Positions 1 to 9,111 are shown, counted from the first letter of the stretch. The stretch: DNA of 64,000 nucleotides from CAYVWB01 sp964455395 (GCA_964455395.1 CAYVWB010000018.1:7464-71463), one strand, 5' to 3'. Numbers and translations: made by a program. Notes: generated by a model from the letters alone, not told the origin.

Positions 1-1494
1 AGCGGGCTGGAGAGCCTGGACTTCCGCCTGGTGCGCAAGGACAACGAAGTGCGCTGGATCTCCATGGCGTGCAACAAGGCCTTCGCGGTCGACGGCGAAT
101 TCCTCGGCACCCGCTGTTCCATGCGGGACGTCACCACCCGCAAGCGCATGGAGATGGAGCTGCGCCGCCAGTCCCTGCACGACGCGCTCACGGGGCTCGC
201 CAACCGCACTCTCTGTCTGGATCGGCTCCAGCGCGCCATCACCCGCTCCAGGCGTCGCAAGACATACATCTACGCCGTGGTCGTCATCGACCTGGACCGC
301 TTCAAAGTGGTCAACGAAAGCCTGGGGCACGCCTTCGGCGATGAAGTCCTGCGCGAAGCCGGCCGCCGCCTGCAGAGCGCCGTCCGCAGCATGGACACCG
401 TGGCGCGCATCGGCAGCGACGAGTTCGCCCTCTTCCTGGATGACTTGAGCGCTCCGCGGGAAGCCATCGCCATCGTGAAGCGGGTGCGCCAGGCGCTCAT
501 CGCGCCTTACGTACAAGGGGAGCAGGACGTGCAGATCACGGCGAGCATGGGCATCGTGCTGAGCCCCGTGGCTGAAGACATCACCGAAGCGGAACACGTG
601 CTGCGCAACGCCGCCATCGCGCTCTCCCGCGCCAAGAGTCTGGGGCGCGACACCTACAAGGTCTTTGCGGAACGCATGCTGGACCAGGCCGTGGAGCGGC
701 TCGCCATGGAGCGGGACATGCGCCGGGGCTTGGAGCGCGGCGAATTCTCCCTGGTCTACCAGCCATGCGTACGCCTGGAGGACCGCAGCCTCATCGGCTT
801 CGAAGCGCTCATTCGCTGGCGCCATCCCGAACAGGGCATGATCTCGCCGGGCCGGTTCATCCCCCTGGCGGAAGAGTCCGAGCTCATCCTGGACATCGGC
901 CGCTTCGTTCTGGAACAAGCCACCGCCACCGCCGCCGCGTGGGCGCACGCCATCCCGGGGGCTGCAGCCTTCACGCTCTCCGTGAACATCTCCGGGCGGC
1001 AGTTTTCCTCGACGGATCTCGTGGAGCAGGTCCGCAGCGCCATCAAACGCACGGGCGTGGAGCCCCGCCAGCTCAAGCTGGAGATAACCGAGACAGCCAT
1101 CATGACAGACGCCGAGACCGCCGTGGAAAAGCTGCGCCGGCTCAAGGCCTTGGGCATGACGCTCTCCATCGACGACTTCGGCACGGGGTACTCGTCCATG
1201 AGCTATCTCCAGCAGTTCCCCCTGGACAATCTCAAAATCGACTTGAGTTTCATTCGCCTGATGGAGGTGAGCCCCGAAAACAAGGAAATCGTCAAGGCCA
1301 TCCTGACCCTGGCGCATACGTTGAAGCTGGAGGTGGTGGCCGAAGGCGTGGAGACGCCTTCCCAGGAAAACGCGCTGAAAGCTTTGGGCTGTGAATACGC
1401 GCAGGGCTACCTCTTCGCCCGACCCATGGAGGAGCCGGACGCACGGGCCCTGCTCGCCGAAGCCGCCAGGGCGGCGCCCCCCCACGCACACTGA
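1..1494 (+). CDS. GGDEF-EAL cyclic-di-GMP signalling protein, 5' partial
   Basis: The reading frame is open from the first base, so the N-terminus lies outside the window; 497 residues are visible. The first 50 or so look like the end of a PAS/PAC sensor. A GGDEF domain follows (about 55-225), then an EAL domain (about 235-490). The EAL part has the EAL signature (FEALIRWRHP) and DDFGTGYSS, so cyclic-di-GMP phosphodiesterase activity is plausible. The cyclase motif reads GSDEF instead of GGDEF, so that domain may be weak, inactive or GTP-sensing. The protein probably turns over cyclic-di-GMP at the membrane or in the cytoplasm; the sensory input cannot be seen. The facing gene on the minus strand ends 160 bases downstream. 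Confidence 0.93.
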   Translation, partial: SGLESLDFRLVRKDNEVRWISMACNKAFAVDGEFLGTRCSMRDVTTRKRMEMELRRQSLHDALTGLANRTLCLDRLQRAITRSRRRKTYIYAVVVIDLDRFKVVNESLGHAFGDEVLREAGRRLQSAVRSMDTVARIGSDEFALFLDDLSAPREAIAIVKRVRQALIAPYVQGEQDVQITASMGIVLSPVAEDITEAEHVLRNAAIALSRAKSLGRDTYKVFAERMLDQAVERLAMERDMRRGLERGEFSLVYQPCVRLEDRSLIGFEALIRWRHPEQGMISPGRFIPLAEESELILDIGRFVLEQATATAAAWAHAIPGAAAFTLSVNISGRQFSSTDLVEQVRSAIKRTGVEPRQLKLEITETAIMTDAETAVEKLRRLKALGMTLSIDDFGTGYSSMSYLQQFPLDNLKIDLSFIRLMEVSPENKEIVKAILTLAHTLKLEVVAEGVETPSQENALKALGCEYAQGYLFARPMEEPDARALLAEAARAAPPHAH

Positions 1495-1653
1495 AGAACC
1501 GCCTCGGGGATGCGGCCGCGTACCCGGCCGAGGCCTCCGCTGACGCCGCCAACCGACGGTGCATCCCGGCCACAGCGGCCAACCCGACCGCGCGCGAATT
1601 CACCCCTCCGAAGACGTCCCCCGGCGGCGCGCAGACGCGCTGATCGCCCCGGC

Positions 1654-2499
1654 TTACCCCGACACGCCGGGCGAAACCGTCCCACACGGCGTGGGGTCGC
1701 CCTGCAGCTTGGCGAGCCCGTGCGCCAGCGCCGGCGCCACCGCCTGCAGGTTCTCCGTCACGGCTCTGGGGCTGCCCGGCAAGGCGAGCACCAGGCTGCG
1801 AGCCAAGGCGCCGGCCACGGCGCGGGTCAGACTCCCCGTGGGCGTCTTGGCGAGGCTGGCAGCGAGCATGGCTTGCTCCACGCCGGGGAGCCGCCGTTCC
1901 AGAATGGGCGCCAGGGCCTCCGGGGTGACGTCCGAAGGGGCGAGGCCCGTCCCCCCCGTGGTCACCACGAGGTCGTAGCGCTGGATGGCGGCCAGGTTCA
2001 TCACCAGGGCGCGCAGGGCGCCTTCGTCATCCGGCAGCAGAAAGCCCTGGACCAGGTCGAGACTCAGGTGTGGCGCCAGGACTTCAGCCACGGCGGGTCC
2101 GCTCTTGTCGGCGCGTTCGCCGGCGGCGGCGGAATCGGAAAGCGTCACCCAGGCCAGGGCGTAGCCGCGTTTGGTCACCACGCACTCCATCCTGCCGGCG
2201 GGGATGGCGCGCAGGGCCTTGGCCCACAGCCCCCGCACGGCGTGCGCGCCGTCGCCAGCCAGAGGCGCAGGCGGCAGCCACCCCACGGCCAGGGTTTCCA
2301 GCACGGGGTCCATGCGGGGCGCGTCCGCTGGCGCCAGCCGGGCGCCCACGCCCAGGCCCGCCGGCAGAAAGGCCTCCACGTGATGCCCCGGCGCAGGCGT
2401 CGTGGAGAGAAACACGAGCTCCCCCACAGCCAGGGGACGGTCCGGATACACGGTGGCGGCCATGTCGCCGCCGGGGATGAGCAGAGGTGGGGTTGTCAT
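1654..2499 (-). CDS. MogA/MoaB-type molybdopterin-binding domain protein
   Basis: 281 residues. The C-terminal 160 or so form a MogA/MoaB-like domain: a VTLSDSAAAGERADKSG stretch, then VVTTGGTGLAPSDVTPEAL and ALPGSPRAVTENL, which match the MPT-binding and adenylylation signature of the family. Family role: adenylyl transfer to molybdopterin, or molybdate insertion, in molybdenum cofactor synthesis, consistent with a Mo/W-enzyme-rich anaerobe. The N-terminal 120 residues are not recognised; they are not an obvious MOSC domain because the usual conserved residues are missing. ATG at 2499 was chosen over an upstream TTG at 2526; no strong ribosome binding site supports either. It converges with the GGDEF-EAL gene and diverges from rmlA. 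Confidence 0.85.
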   Translation of the reverse strand: MTTPPLLIPGGDMAATVYPDRPLAVGELVFLSTTPAPGHHVEAFLPAGLGVGARLAPADAPRMDPVLETLAVGWLPPAPLAGDGAHAVRGLWAKALRAIPAGRMECVVTKRGYALAWVTLSDSAAAGERADKSGPAVAEVLAPHLSLDLVQGFLLPDDEGALRALVMNLAAIQRYDLVVTTGGTGLAPSDVTPEALAPILERRLPGVEQAMLAASLAKTPTGSLTRAVAGALARSLVLALPGSPRAVTENLQAVAPALAHGLAKLQGDPTPCGTVSPGVSG

Positions 2500-2618
2500 A
2501 CCACACGTCTTAGCGTATCGACCCAAGCCAACGCAACATGTGCGACGCGCTCCGACGGATTTCCGCCTCCGTCACGAACAAGATCGCGCGTCGCCAAAGC
2601 GCTCCAGGAACGCGATTC

Positions 2619-3509
2619 ATGAAAGGCATCATCCTCGCCGGGGGCTCCGGCACCCGGCTCTATCCGCTTACCCGCGGCGTCTGCAAGCAGCTGCTGCCCA
2701 TCTACGACAAGCCCATGATCTATTACCCGCTCTCCGTGCTCCTGCTCGCGGGGATTCGGGAAATCTGCATCATCTCCACCCCTTTGGACCTGCCTCGCTT
2801 CGAAGCCATGTTCGGCGACGGCTCCCAGATGGGCGTGCGGTTCGAGTACGTGGAGCAGCCCGAACCCGAAGGTCTGGCGCAGGCCTTCATTCTTGCCGAG
2901 GAGTTCCTCGCCGGGGACTCCGTCTGCCTCGTGCTCGGCGACAACATCTTCTACGGCGGCGGCCTCTCCAGAATGCTCCAGCGCTCCACCACGCTGGACA
3001 AAGGCGGCGTGGTCTTCGGCTACAAGGTCCACGACCCCGAACGCTACGGTGTGGTGGAGTTCGATGCGCAGTGCCGAGTGCTCTCCATCGAGGAAAAACC
3101 GACCACGCCGAAGTCGAAGTACGCAGTCACGGGCCTCTATTTCTATGACAACCAAGCCCCCGCCATCGCCAGAACGCTGACCCCTTCGGCCCGCGGCGAA
3201 CTGGAGATCACCGATCTGAACAACGTCTACCTGCAGCGCGGCGAACTGGCCGTGGAGTTCCTCGGCCGCGGATATGCGTGGCTGGACACGGGCACCCACG
3301 ACTCCCTCCACCAGGCGGCTTCCTTCGTCCACACGGTGCAGGCGCGCACCGGCGCGCTCATTTCCTCCGTGGAGGAAATCGCCTACCGCATGGGCTACAT
3401 CGACGCCGACCAGCTCAAGGCCCTGGCCAAGCCCATGCTCAAGAACGATTACGGCCGCTACCTTCTCCAGGTGGCCGAGGAAGGCCCGGACGTCTGCGTC
3501 TACGACTAG
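2619..3509 (+). CDS. rmlA: Glucose-1-phosphate thymidylyltransferase
   Basis: 296 residues, the normal length for RmlA, which makes dTDP-glucose from dTTP and glucose-1-phosphate, the first step of dTDP-rhamnose synthesis for surface polysaccharides. Seen: N-terminal nucleotide-binding motif MKGIILAGGSGTRLYPLT, then KQLLPIYDKPMIYYPLS, LVLGDNIFYGGG, EEKPTTPKSKYAVTGLYFYD and WLDTGTHDSL, all classic RmlA blocks. The ATG at 2619 has AGGAA eight bases upstream and places the glycine-rich loop at the N-terminus; the frame is open further upstream but that part has no homology. rmlB, rmlC and rmlD are not in the window, so the rest of the pathway must be elsewhere. Confidence 0.96.
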   Translation: MKGIILAGGSGTRLYPLTRGVCKQLLPIYDKPMIYYPLSVLLLAGIREICIISTPLDLPRFEAMFGDGSQMGVRFEYVEQPEPEGLAQAFILAEEFLAGDSVCLVLGDNIFYGGGLSRMLQRSTTLDKGGVVFGYKVHDPERYGVVEFDAQCRVLSIEEKPTTPKSKYAVTGLYFYDNQAPAIARTLTPSARGELEITDLNNVYLQRGELAVEFLGRGYAWLDTGTHDSLHQAASFVHTVQARTGALISSVEEIAYRMGYIDADQLKALAKPMLKNDYGRYLLQVAEEGPDVCVYD

Positions 3510-3981
3510 CGGCTCCCACTCTGGAAAACGACTGCCCGGTGGAACGCGCGCCACACGCGCTCCGCTCTTTCCAATGATCCCGGGAAAGCGTACGCGTAGC
3601 CTTGGGGCGCCTGCCGTCTCGCGCGCGACGCTCCGGACGCGGACCCGGAATGACCTGGAGCCCGGGGACGCCCTGGAGCCCGAGGACGCTGCGTCGCCTC
3701 AGTGGGTGAAGACGGTCATGACGGTAAAGACGGCGAGAGGCTGCCTATGCCGTCCCTCTGGAATGCGGGAATCTGGGGATGCCATGCGCGTGGGCTGCGT
3801 GATGGCGGAGGGGGCTGTCGTTGGCCACAACGCACGCACCGGCGCGCAACAGCCGGCGCAACGACGCCGCGACGTCAGAATGAGGATGATCCAAGGAAGA
3901 CGCCGCCGCGGTCTGCCGGACGCGGACCGGGGCGGCGGGGACGGACTGTGAAGAGGACGACGACCGGGGCCGTGCGGCGGC
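3510..3981. other. Intergenic region, no gene seen
   Basis: 472 bases between rmlA and the small minus-strand membrane gene. Short frames are open on both strands, as expected at this GC content, but none has a convincing start, ribosome binding site or recognisable product. Confidence 0.6.
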
Positions 3982-4137
3982 CTAGTGGTGGTCCAGGTGG
4001 TCGCCCTTGAAAATACGGTAGATGGCGGTGGTGACGATGATCGCCATGTAGACGAAAATGCCCCCCACGCCGATGATGCCATACGTGGTGGAATGGGTGA
4101 TGTTGTACCAGAGTTCAGCGAGAATGTTCATTTCCAT
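3982..4137 (-). CDS. 51-residue single-span membrane protein
   Basis: A small gene on the minus strand: start ATG at 4137, stop TAG at 3984-3982. A GGAG stands nine bases before the start. The product begins MEMNILAELWYNITHS, has one hydrophobic segment (about residues 19-41: GIIGVGGIFVYMAIIVTTAIY) and ends in a basic then histidine-rich tail (KGDHLDHH). This is the pattern of small membrane subunits or regulators, but I do not recognise the family. It lies 112 bases upstream of rlmD on the opposite strand. Coding status rests on the ribosome site and a well-formed membrane span. Confidence 0.6.
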   Translation of the reverse strand: MEMNILAELWYNITHSTTYGIIGVGGIFVYMAIIVTTAIYRIFKGDHLDHH

Positions 4138-4248
4138 GGCGGCCGTCTCCAAAGTTCGTTCGTTATTTCACAGGGCGTTGGCCTTCTTTTTTTCCTCGAA
4201 TGGGCGCGATTGTCAAGCCGACCTGCGCAAGCCCGCAAGGAGTTGACC

Positions 4249-5715
4249 ATGCAACACGACAACGAGATTCCCGAACACGCCCAGGGCGATGCGTCTGCGC
4301 GCGACCAGCGCCCGCCACTGCAGCAAGCCGAGGTCTTCGAGGCTGCCGTGGAAAGCCTCGCCAACAGCGGCCAAGGCGTGACGCGCGTGGGCGGCATGGT
4401 CGTGTTTCTGGACCGCGGCCTCCCCGGCCAGACCGTCCGCGCCGAGGTCGTTCGACTCAGGAAACGCCACGCCGAAGCGCGCACCCTCGCCGTGCTCGCC
4501 CCTGCGCCGGAGCAGGTGGAGCCCTTTTGCGTCCACTTCGGCGCCTGCGGCGGCTGTCTCTGGCAGGATCTCGACTACCCCGCCCAGCTGGCATGGAAAC
4601 GCCGCCACGTGGAGGAAAGCTTCAAGCGGCTCGGCGGTCTCGGCGAAGCGAGTCCGGAGCCATGCCTGCCCTCCCCCGAGACCCGCCACTATCGCAACAA
4701 GATGGAATTCGCGTTCGCCAACGCGCCGGACGGTCTCGCCCTCGGTCTCTTCCGGCGCGCTTCCCATGAGGTCCTCAATATCAGCGAATGCTGGCTGCAA
4801 CACCCCCTCACGGTGGAAATCGTCGCTTTCGCACGCGAACACTGTCGGGAGAGCGGCCTGCCGGCCTTCACCCCGGGCCCCGCAGGAAGACACGGCTTCT
4901 GGCGATTCCTGAATCTGCGCCTGAACCACGAGGGCCGCTTCCAGGTCAACCTCATCACTGCGGACGACTCCCAGCGCGACCCCGCCGTGAAGGCCTTCGC
5001 CACAGAGCTCATGGAGGCTTTCCCGGAGGTGGCGGGGGTGGTGCACTCCATACGCCGGCATCGGGCGGCCGTGGCCATCGGCGAGCGTACGCACATGAAC
5101 TACGGCGAGCTCAAGTTGCCCATGCGTCTGGGCCCGGACCGCCCCCTCAGCGACCCCGCCGCCCTGATGCTGGAGGTGAGCGCCAACGGCTTCTTCCAGC
5201 CCAATACGGGAGCCGCCGCCGCGCTGTACGGTCTCGTGGAGGAAATGGCCGGCCTCACCGGGAAGGAGCTGCTCTGGGACGTCTTCTGCGGCTCCGGCGG
5301 CCTGGGGCTGTGGCTTGCGCCCAAGGCCGGGCGGCTGGTGGGTTTCGAGATCAGCCGCGACGCCGTGCGCGACGCCCGCGCCAACGCCGAGCGCCTGGAG
5401 GCCGCGGGCCGGCCCATGCCCCCGCATGGCGTGGAGTTTCGTCCCGGGGATGTGGAAAAGATGCTCTTTCGTGAACGCCAGCTCGCCGACGTCATGGTGC
5501 TGGACCCACCCCGCGGCGGCGCCCCCCGCGCCGTGACGGCGGCCATCGCCGAGGGCGGCCCCCCGCGAGTCATCTACGTTTCCTGCAACCCGGCCACCCA
5601 GGCCCGGGACTTGGCGGAGCTCGCCGAAACATACGTCATCGCCCGCATTGCGCCGGTGGATCTCTTCCCACATACGCCACATGTGGAGAACGTGGTCCTG
5701 TTGGAGCGTCGATGA
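4249..5715 (+). CDS. rlmD: 23S rRNA (uracil-5-)-methyltransferase, RumA/RlmD family
   Basis: 488 residues. Methylates a uracil C5 in 23S rRNA with SAM. N-terminal TRAM-like RNA-binding domain (about 28-85), then [4Fe-4S] cysteines C94, C100 and C103 (CVHFGACGGC), then a SAM-binding Rossmann domain (LLWDVFCGSGGLGLWLA), DPPRGG, and the catalytic cysteine in YVSCNPATQARD. ATG at 4249 has AAGGAG six bases upstream; the open frame upstream of it is unrelated. The family includes RlmC and RlmD, which modify different positions, so the exact uridine is inferred. Length is a little above the E. coli enzyme because of a charged, glutamine-rich N-terminus. The stop codon abuts the remains of an antiporter gene on the other strand. 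Confidence 0.92.
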   Translation: MQHDNEIPEHAQGDASARDQRPPLQQAEVFEAAVESLANSGQGVTRVGGMVVFLDRGLPGQTVRAEVVRLRKRHAEARTLAVLAPAPEQVEPFCVHFGACGGCLWQDLDYPAQLAWKRRHVEESFKRLGGLGEASPEPCLPSPETRHYRNKMEFAFANAPDGLALGLFRRASHEVLNISECWLQHPLTVEIVAFAREHCRESGLPAFTPGPAGRHGFWRFLNLRLNHEGRFQVNLITADDSQRDPAVKAFATELMEAFPEVAGVVHSIRRHRAAVAIGERTHMNYGELKLPMRLGPDRPLSDPAALMLEVSANGFFQPNTGAAAALYGLVEEMAGLTGKELLWDVFCGSGGLGLWLAPKAGRLVGFEISRDAVRDARANAERLEAAGRPMPPHGVEFRPGDVEKMLFRERQLADVMVLDPPRGGAPRAVTAAIAEGGPPRVIYVSCNPATQARDLAELAETYVIARIAPVDLFPHTPHVENVVLLERR

Positions 5716-6297
5716 TGCGTTCGGACGGCGCATCCGGCTTCGCTGCGCCCGTGACCAGCGCGGCGACGGCGCTCGCCCCGGTGACAGCCTGTGCGATGGC
5801 GAAAAGCACGCTGAACACGATGACGCCCCATACGTCATCCACGGCCACCACGCCCAACAGGGTGCGCGAGAAAGGGCCGTCCGCCTGTTGCTCGCGGATG
5901 ACCTCCACCGTGGCGGCGGGGTCCGTTGCTGCAGCGACGCCGCCCACCACCAGCGCCGTGGGCAGCCCCACGCCCAAGGCCCACAGGCCGCCAGCCACCA
6001 CGCCGGAAGTGGCCACGGCGATGGAGTACGCCGCCACGGCCACGCCATGACCGCGTCTTTGTCGGGGTCGCAGTTTCTCGCCCAGCAGAAAGCCGATCAT
6101 GAAGAGCGCCACATCCCCAGCCGCGCCCAGCCAGGGTTCCTCCCCCGTGATGAGTCCCAACCCCGCCGGCCCCACGCCCACGCCCAACAGGAGCAACAAC
6201 GTGACCCGCGGCAACGCCGAGCGCCTGCTGAGGGCGTCCACGCCCAGACTCGCGAGCATCAGCCCGCCACGGTCACCAGCCAGAGATGTTCCTCCAT
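5716..6297 (-). pseudogene. Cation/proton antiporter remnant, frameshifted and truncated
   Basis: The minus strand encodes the N-terminal half of a CPA-type cation/proton antiporter: LASLGVDALSRRSALPRV, VALFMIGFLLGEKLRP, GGVAAATDPAATVEVIRE and GVVAVDDVWGVIVFS resemble transmembrane blocks of the family. Two lesions are visible. First, the likely start (ATG at 6297, MEEHLWLVTVAG) runs into TGA after 12 codons; one missing C near 6261-6262 would join it to the next frame (LMLASLGV...). Second, homology stops at about 5720, where family members normally continue for several more helices; the frame then runs antisense into rlmD. I infer a decaying gene. A sequencing error could explain the frameshift but not the missing half. 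Confidence 0.65.
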
Positions 6298-6568
6298 GGG
6301 ACTCCTTCAGTTTCTCTGCGCCGTCCGCCCCTTGCGGCCGGGACGCGCATGGCGTATTTTCCCTGCATGCTAACAGAGCCGCGCCGCGGTTGTCGTCGAT
6401 TCGAAGTCGCCGAGGCCTGCGTCTCCCCCAGCATTCCCCGACCGGGCCCCCAGTGCTCCCCGCCCGGTCCTTGAGGGTTTCCAGAGCGTTCACTGACGGC
6501 CATCCGGCGCCATCCGGCATCGTGGTCGTCATCAACCTGCACACCCCGGCTCGCACGCCTCGCTCATC

Positions 6569-7855
6569 ATGTCGTCATCCCCGTCAAGCCCCACCTCGTC
6601 GTCGCATGGACCACTCTCCCTGGTGGGTGGACTCCGTGTGGCTGCGCGTGTCATGGGCTCGGCGTGGCGCGCCACGTGGGCGTTCAAGCTGCGAGGCCTC
6701 TTCGTGATAGCCGCGGTGGCGCTGGGCATCGCGAGTCTCACCCTCATCGTGGCCGCGGTGGATGGCGCGCAGAAGAAAGCCCGTGAGGTGGTGGATCGCT
6801 TCGGCCCGGACGCCGCCTTCATCCTTGGCGGCGACATCCAGAGTCGGGCTGTGGGCAAGCGCACGTTGACCCTCTCCTGGCGGGACGCCGAGACCCTGCG
6901 ACAGTCCTTGCCGGGGGCGTACCAAGTCATCCCCATGCGGGCGAAGCGTAATGTCCAGATGCGATACGCAGGCCGGGGCTACAGCCTGCAGACCGTCATC
7001 GGCGCCACGGCGGATTACGCTGACGCGTGGGACTGGCCCCTCGTCGCCGGTCGTGACCTCACCGAGCGGGACGTGGCGCTGGGCGCCAAGGTGGGGCTCA
7101 TCGGCGACGCGCCGGCGCGTGAACTCTTCGGCGAGGCTTCCCCCCTGGGACGCACCGTCTTCGTGGACGATCTGCCTATCCAGATCGTCGGTCGGCTCAG
7201 CTACCGCGGCGGAGAAACCGGGGGCGGCTCTTCCATCGACGAACGGCTCATCATCCCCCTCACCACCCTCACCCAGCGGTTCAACATGGATCGCAAATAC
7301 TTCCGGGCGCTGCGGGTGAAGTTTCACGATCCCGAATACATGGACGCCCACGAAGCGAACCTGCGGTCCCTGCTGCGTCACTTGCACGATCTCGGACCCG
7401 GCGAACCGGACGACTTCACCATCCTCACTCCGGAGACCATCCTGCGCTTTCTCTCCATGCTGACAGGGAGTCTGGTGGCTTTTCTGGGCGTCACCGCCAC
7501 GGCGGCCATTCTGGTGGGAGGCTTCGTGCTGGCGAACCTCTTCTACCTGAGCGTGGCCGAACGCACCCAGGAGATTGGTTTGCGCAAGGCCATGGGCGCG
7601 CGCCGCCGGGACATCACCTTGCAGTTCCTCACGGAAGCGACGCTTCTGACGCTGGTCGGCGCCGTGTTCGGGGTGGCCTTGGGCGCGGGCCTGGGCAAGA
7701 TCCTCACCCGTCTGGATATTCTGGAGATAGAGCTCTCGGCGCGGGTGCTGTTCTACGCTTTCGCAGCCTCGCTGGCCGTGGGGGTGGCCTTCGGACTGCA
7801 GCCGGCGCGACGGGCGGCCGCCATGGACCCCATTGAAGCCTTGCGCGGCGGATGA
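6569..7855 (+). CDS. ABC transporter permease, MacB/FtsX family
   Basis: 428 residues. One N-terminal transmembrane helix (about 45-65, GLFVIAAVALGIASLTLIVAA), a large extracytoplasmic MacB-like core (about 70-300), then three helices near the C-terminus with the FtsX signature (AERTQEIGLRKAMGARRRDI). Such permeases pair with an ATPase to drive lipoprotein, peptide or macrolide export, or mechanotransmission. No ATPase gene is adjacent: the preceding gene is a broken antiporter on the opposite strand and the next is a TPM-domain gene 15 bases downstream, so the partner must be encoded elsewhere. ATG at 6569 is the first good start; the serine-rich first 15 residues are uncertain. Confidence 0.88.
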   Translation: MSSSPSSPTSSSHGPLSLVGGLRVAARVMGSAWRATWAFKLRGLFVIAAVALGIASLTLIVAAVDGAQKKAREVVDRFGPDAAFILGGDIQSRAVGKRTLTLSWRDAETLRQSLPGAYQVIPMRAKRNVQMRYAGRGYSLQTVIGATADYADAWDWPLVAGRDLTERDVALGAKVGLIGDAPARELFGEASPLGRTVFVDDLPIQIVGRLSYRGGETGGGSSIDERLIIPLTTLTQRFNMDRKYFRALRVKFHDPEYMDAHEANLRSLLRHLHDLGPGEPDDFTILTPETILRFLSMLTGSLVAFLGVTATAAILVGGFVLANLFYLSVAERTQEIGLRKAMGARRRDITLQFLTEATLLTLVGAVFGVALGAGLGKILTRLDILEIELSARVLFYAFAASLAVGVAFGLQPARRAAAMDPIEALRGG

Positions 7856-7870
7856 TAGGGCATTGCGACC

Positions 7871-8464
7871 ATGGTGTTCTTCCGACGCATACGCGGTCCG
7901 CTGGTGCGGGGCTCCAGCCCCGGCGAGGTCTTCCTGCGCTTCATGCTGCTGCTGGCCGTGTTCGCGGCGTGCGGCTGGCTCTTCTGGATGAACTCCAAGC
8001 AAGCCATGGAGCGTTTGACCGCCGCCGGCGCCGTGGTGGACGACACCGGCGTGCTGACGGAAGACCAACGCCGCGCCCTGGCACGGTTCGCGCGCATGTT
8101 CGACGAGGAGCTCGGTCTGGAGCTGAAGCTGCGCATCGCCGAAGGCCCTGTGGCGATCCCGGACCTGGAGGCCAAAACGCTCTTCTTCGGCCTGGACCTC
8201 GCTGCAGGCGAAGCGCTGGTGGTCTTCCCGCCGCTTGTGGAGAAGGCGCTGGGCGATGCGTTCCGCCGCAGACTGGAGCGCGAATTCCTCCCCCCTTATC
8301 TGGAAGAGGGCGTGCATGGCGAATGGCCCAAGGGTTTGGTGCTGGCCATCGCTGCGGTCTGGGATGCGCTGCTCGGCGTGGAGTCCGCGCCCACGCCCAT
8401 CCCCATCCCGGAAGCGCCGCCTGACGCCTCCCTCCCAACCCCCGAGGAGACTCCCGCCCCGTGA
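7871..8464 (+). CDS. Membrane-anchored TPM-domain (YgcG/Psb32-like) protein
   Basis: 197 residues. A short basic N-terminus is followed by one transmembrane helix (about 24-40, FMLLLAVFAACGWLFWM). The soluble part, with TGVLTEDQRRALARFARMF and later ELGLELKLRI, resembles the TPM (TLP18.3/Psb32/MOLO-1) fold, which starts with a helix that ends the linker and then alternates strands and helices. The tail is proline-rich. TPM proteins are implicated in membrane protein assembly and repair or in phosphatase activity; no function is established here. It starts 15 bases after the permease gene and overlaps rnhA by four bases (GTGA), so the three are probably cotranscribed. Confidence 0.7.
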   Translation: MVFFRRIRGPLVRGSSPGEVFLRFMLLLAVFAACGWLFWMNSKQAMERLTAAGAVVDDTGVLTEDQRRALARFARMFDEELGLELKLRIAEGPVAIPDLEAKTLFFGLDLAAGEALVVFPPLVEKALGDAFRRRLEREFLPPYLEEGVHGEWPKGLVLAIAAVWDALLGVESAPTPIPIPEAPPDASLPTPEETPAP

Positions 8465-8928
8465 CAAAACCCGTGACCATCTTCACCGACGGCTCCTGCC
8501 TCGGCAACCCCGGCCCCGGCGGCTGGGCCGCCATACTCCGCCATGGCGAGACGGAAAAAGAACTCGCCGGCGGCTGCCGCCTCACCACCAACAACCGCAT
8601 GGAGTTGCTGGCTGTCATCCACGCGCTGGAGACCCTCAAGGACCGCTGCGCCGTGGCGCTCTACACGGATTCCCAGTACGTGCGCAACGCCATCGAGAAG
8701 AAATGGCTCGCCGGCTGGAAACGCAACGGCTGGCGCACCGCCGCCAAGAAAGCCGTCAAGAACCGCGACCTGTGGGAACGCCTGGACGCCTTGCTGCAGA
8801 ACCACGAAGTGCGCTTCCACTGGGTGCGCGGCCACAGCGGACATCCCGAGAACGAACGTTGCGACGCGTTGGCCAACACCCAGGCCCGCCGGCGCGACCT
8901 GCCCGAAGACGGCGGCTACCCCTGCTGA
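8461..8928 (+). CDS. rnhA: Ribonuclease HI
   Basis: 155 residues, the usual length. Degrades RNA in RNA-DNA hybrids (R-loops, Okazaki primers) in the cytoplasm. The catalytic set is complete: D10 in IFTDGSCLGNPGPGGWA, E48 in NNRMELLAVIHALE, D70 in LYTDSQYV, H125 in RGHSGHPENERCDALA, and D135. The handle region (KKWLAGWKRNGWRT) is present, as in the E. coli enzyme. The start is GTG at 8461, overlapping the stop of the TPM gene; GTG gives the canonical N-terminus. Confidence 0.97.
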   Translation: MTKPVTIFTDGSCLGNPGPGGWAAILRHGETEKELAGGCRLTTNNRMELLAVIHALETLKDRCAVALYTDSQYVRNAIEKKWLAGWKRNGWRTAAKKAVKNRDLWERLDALLQNHEVRFHWVRGHSGHPENERCDALANTQARRRDLPEDGGYPC

Positions 8929-9081
8929 ACCGACATAGCCGCCCGGGTCGGCGCCCTTTCTCAACACCCCGAGCGGCAGCGGTCCACCCCGGAACGAAGG
9001 CGGCTTGTGAGGCCCCGCCTCGTCCTTCATGCCAGAAAGGCGCACGCCCCGGCGCGCCGGGACCAGTTGCGTGACAGGTTG

Positions 9082-9111
9082 TTGACAGAACAGCAGGGCT
9101 CTGCCTATCAG
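9082..9111 (+). promoter_or_regulatory. Sigma-70-type promoter for the first binding-protein gene
   Basis: TTGACA at 9082-9087 and TATCAG at 9106-9111, 18 bases apart, about 100 bases before the livK-like start codon. The -35 box is a perfect consensus match and the -10 box matches four of six. Confidence 0.5.
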
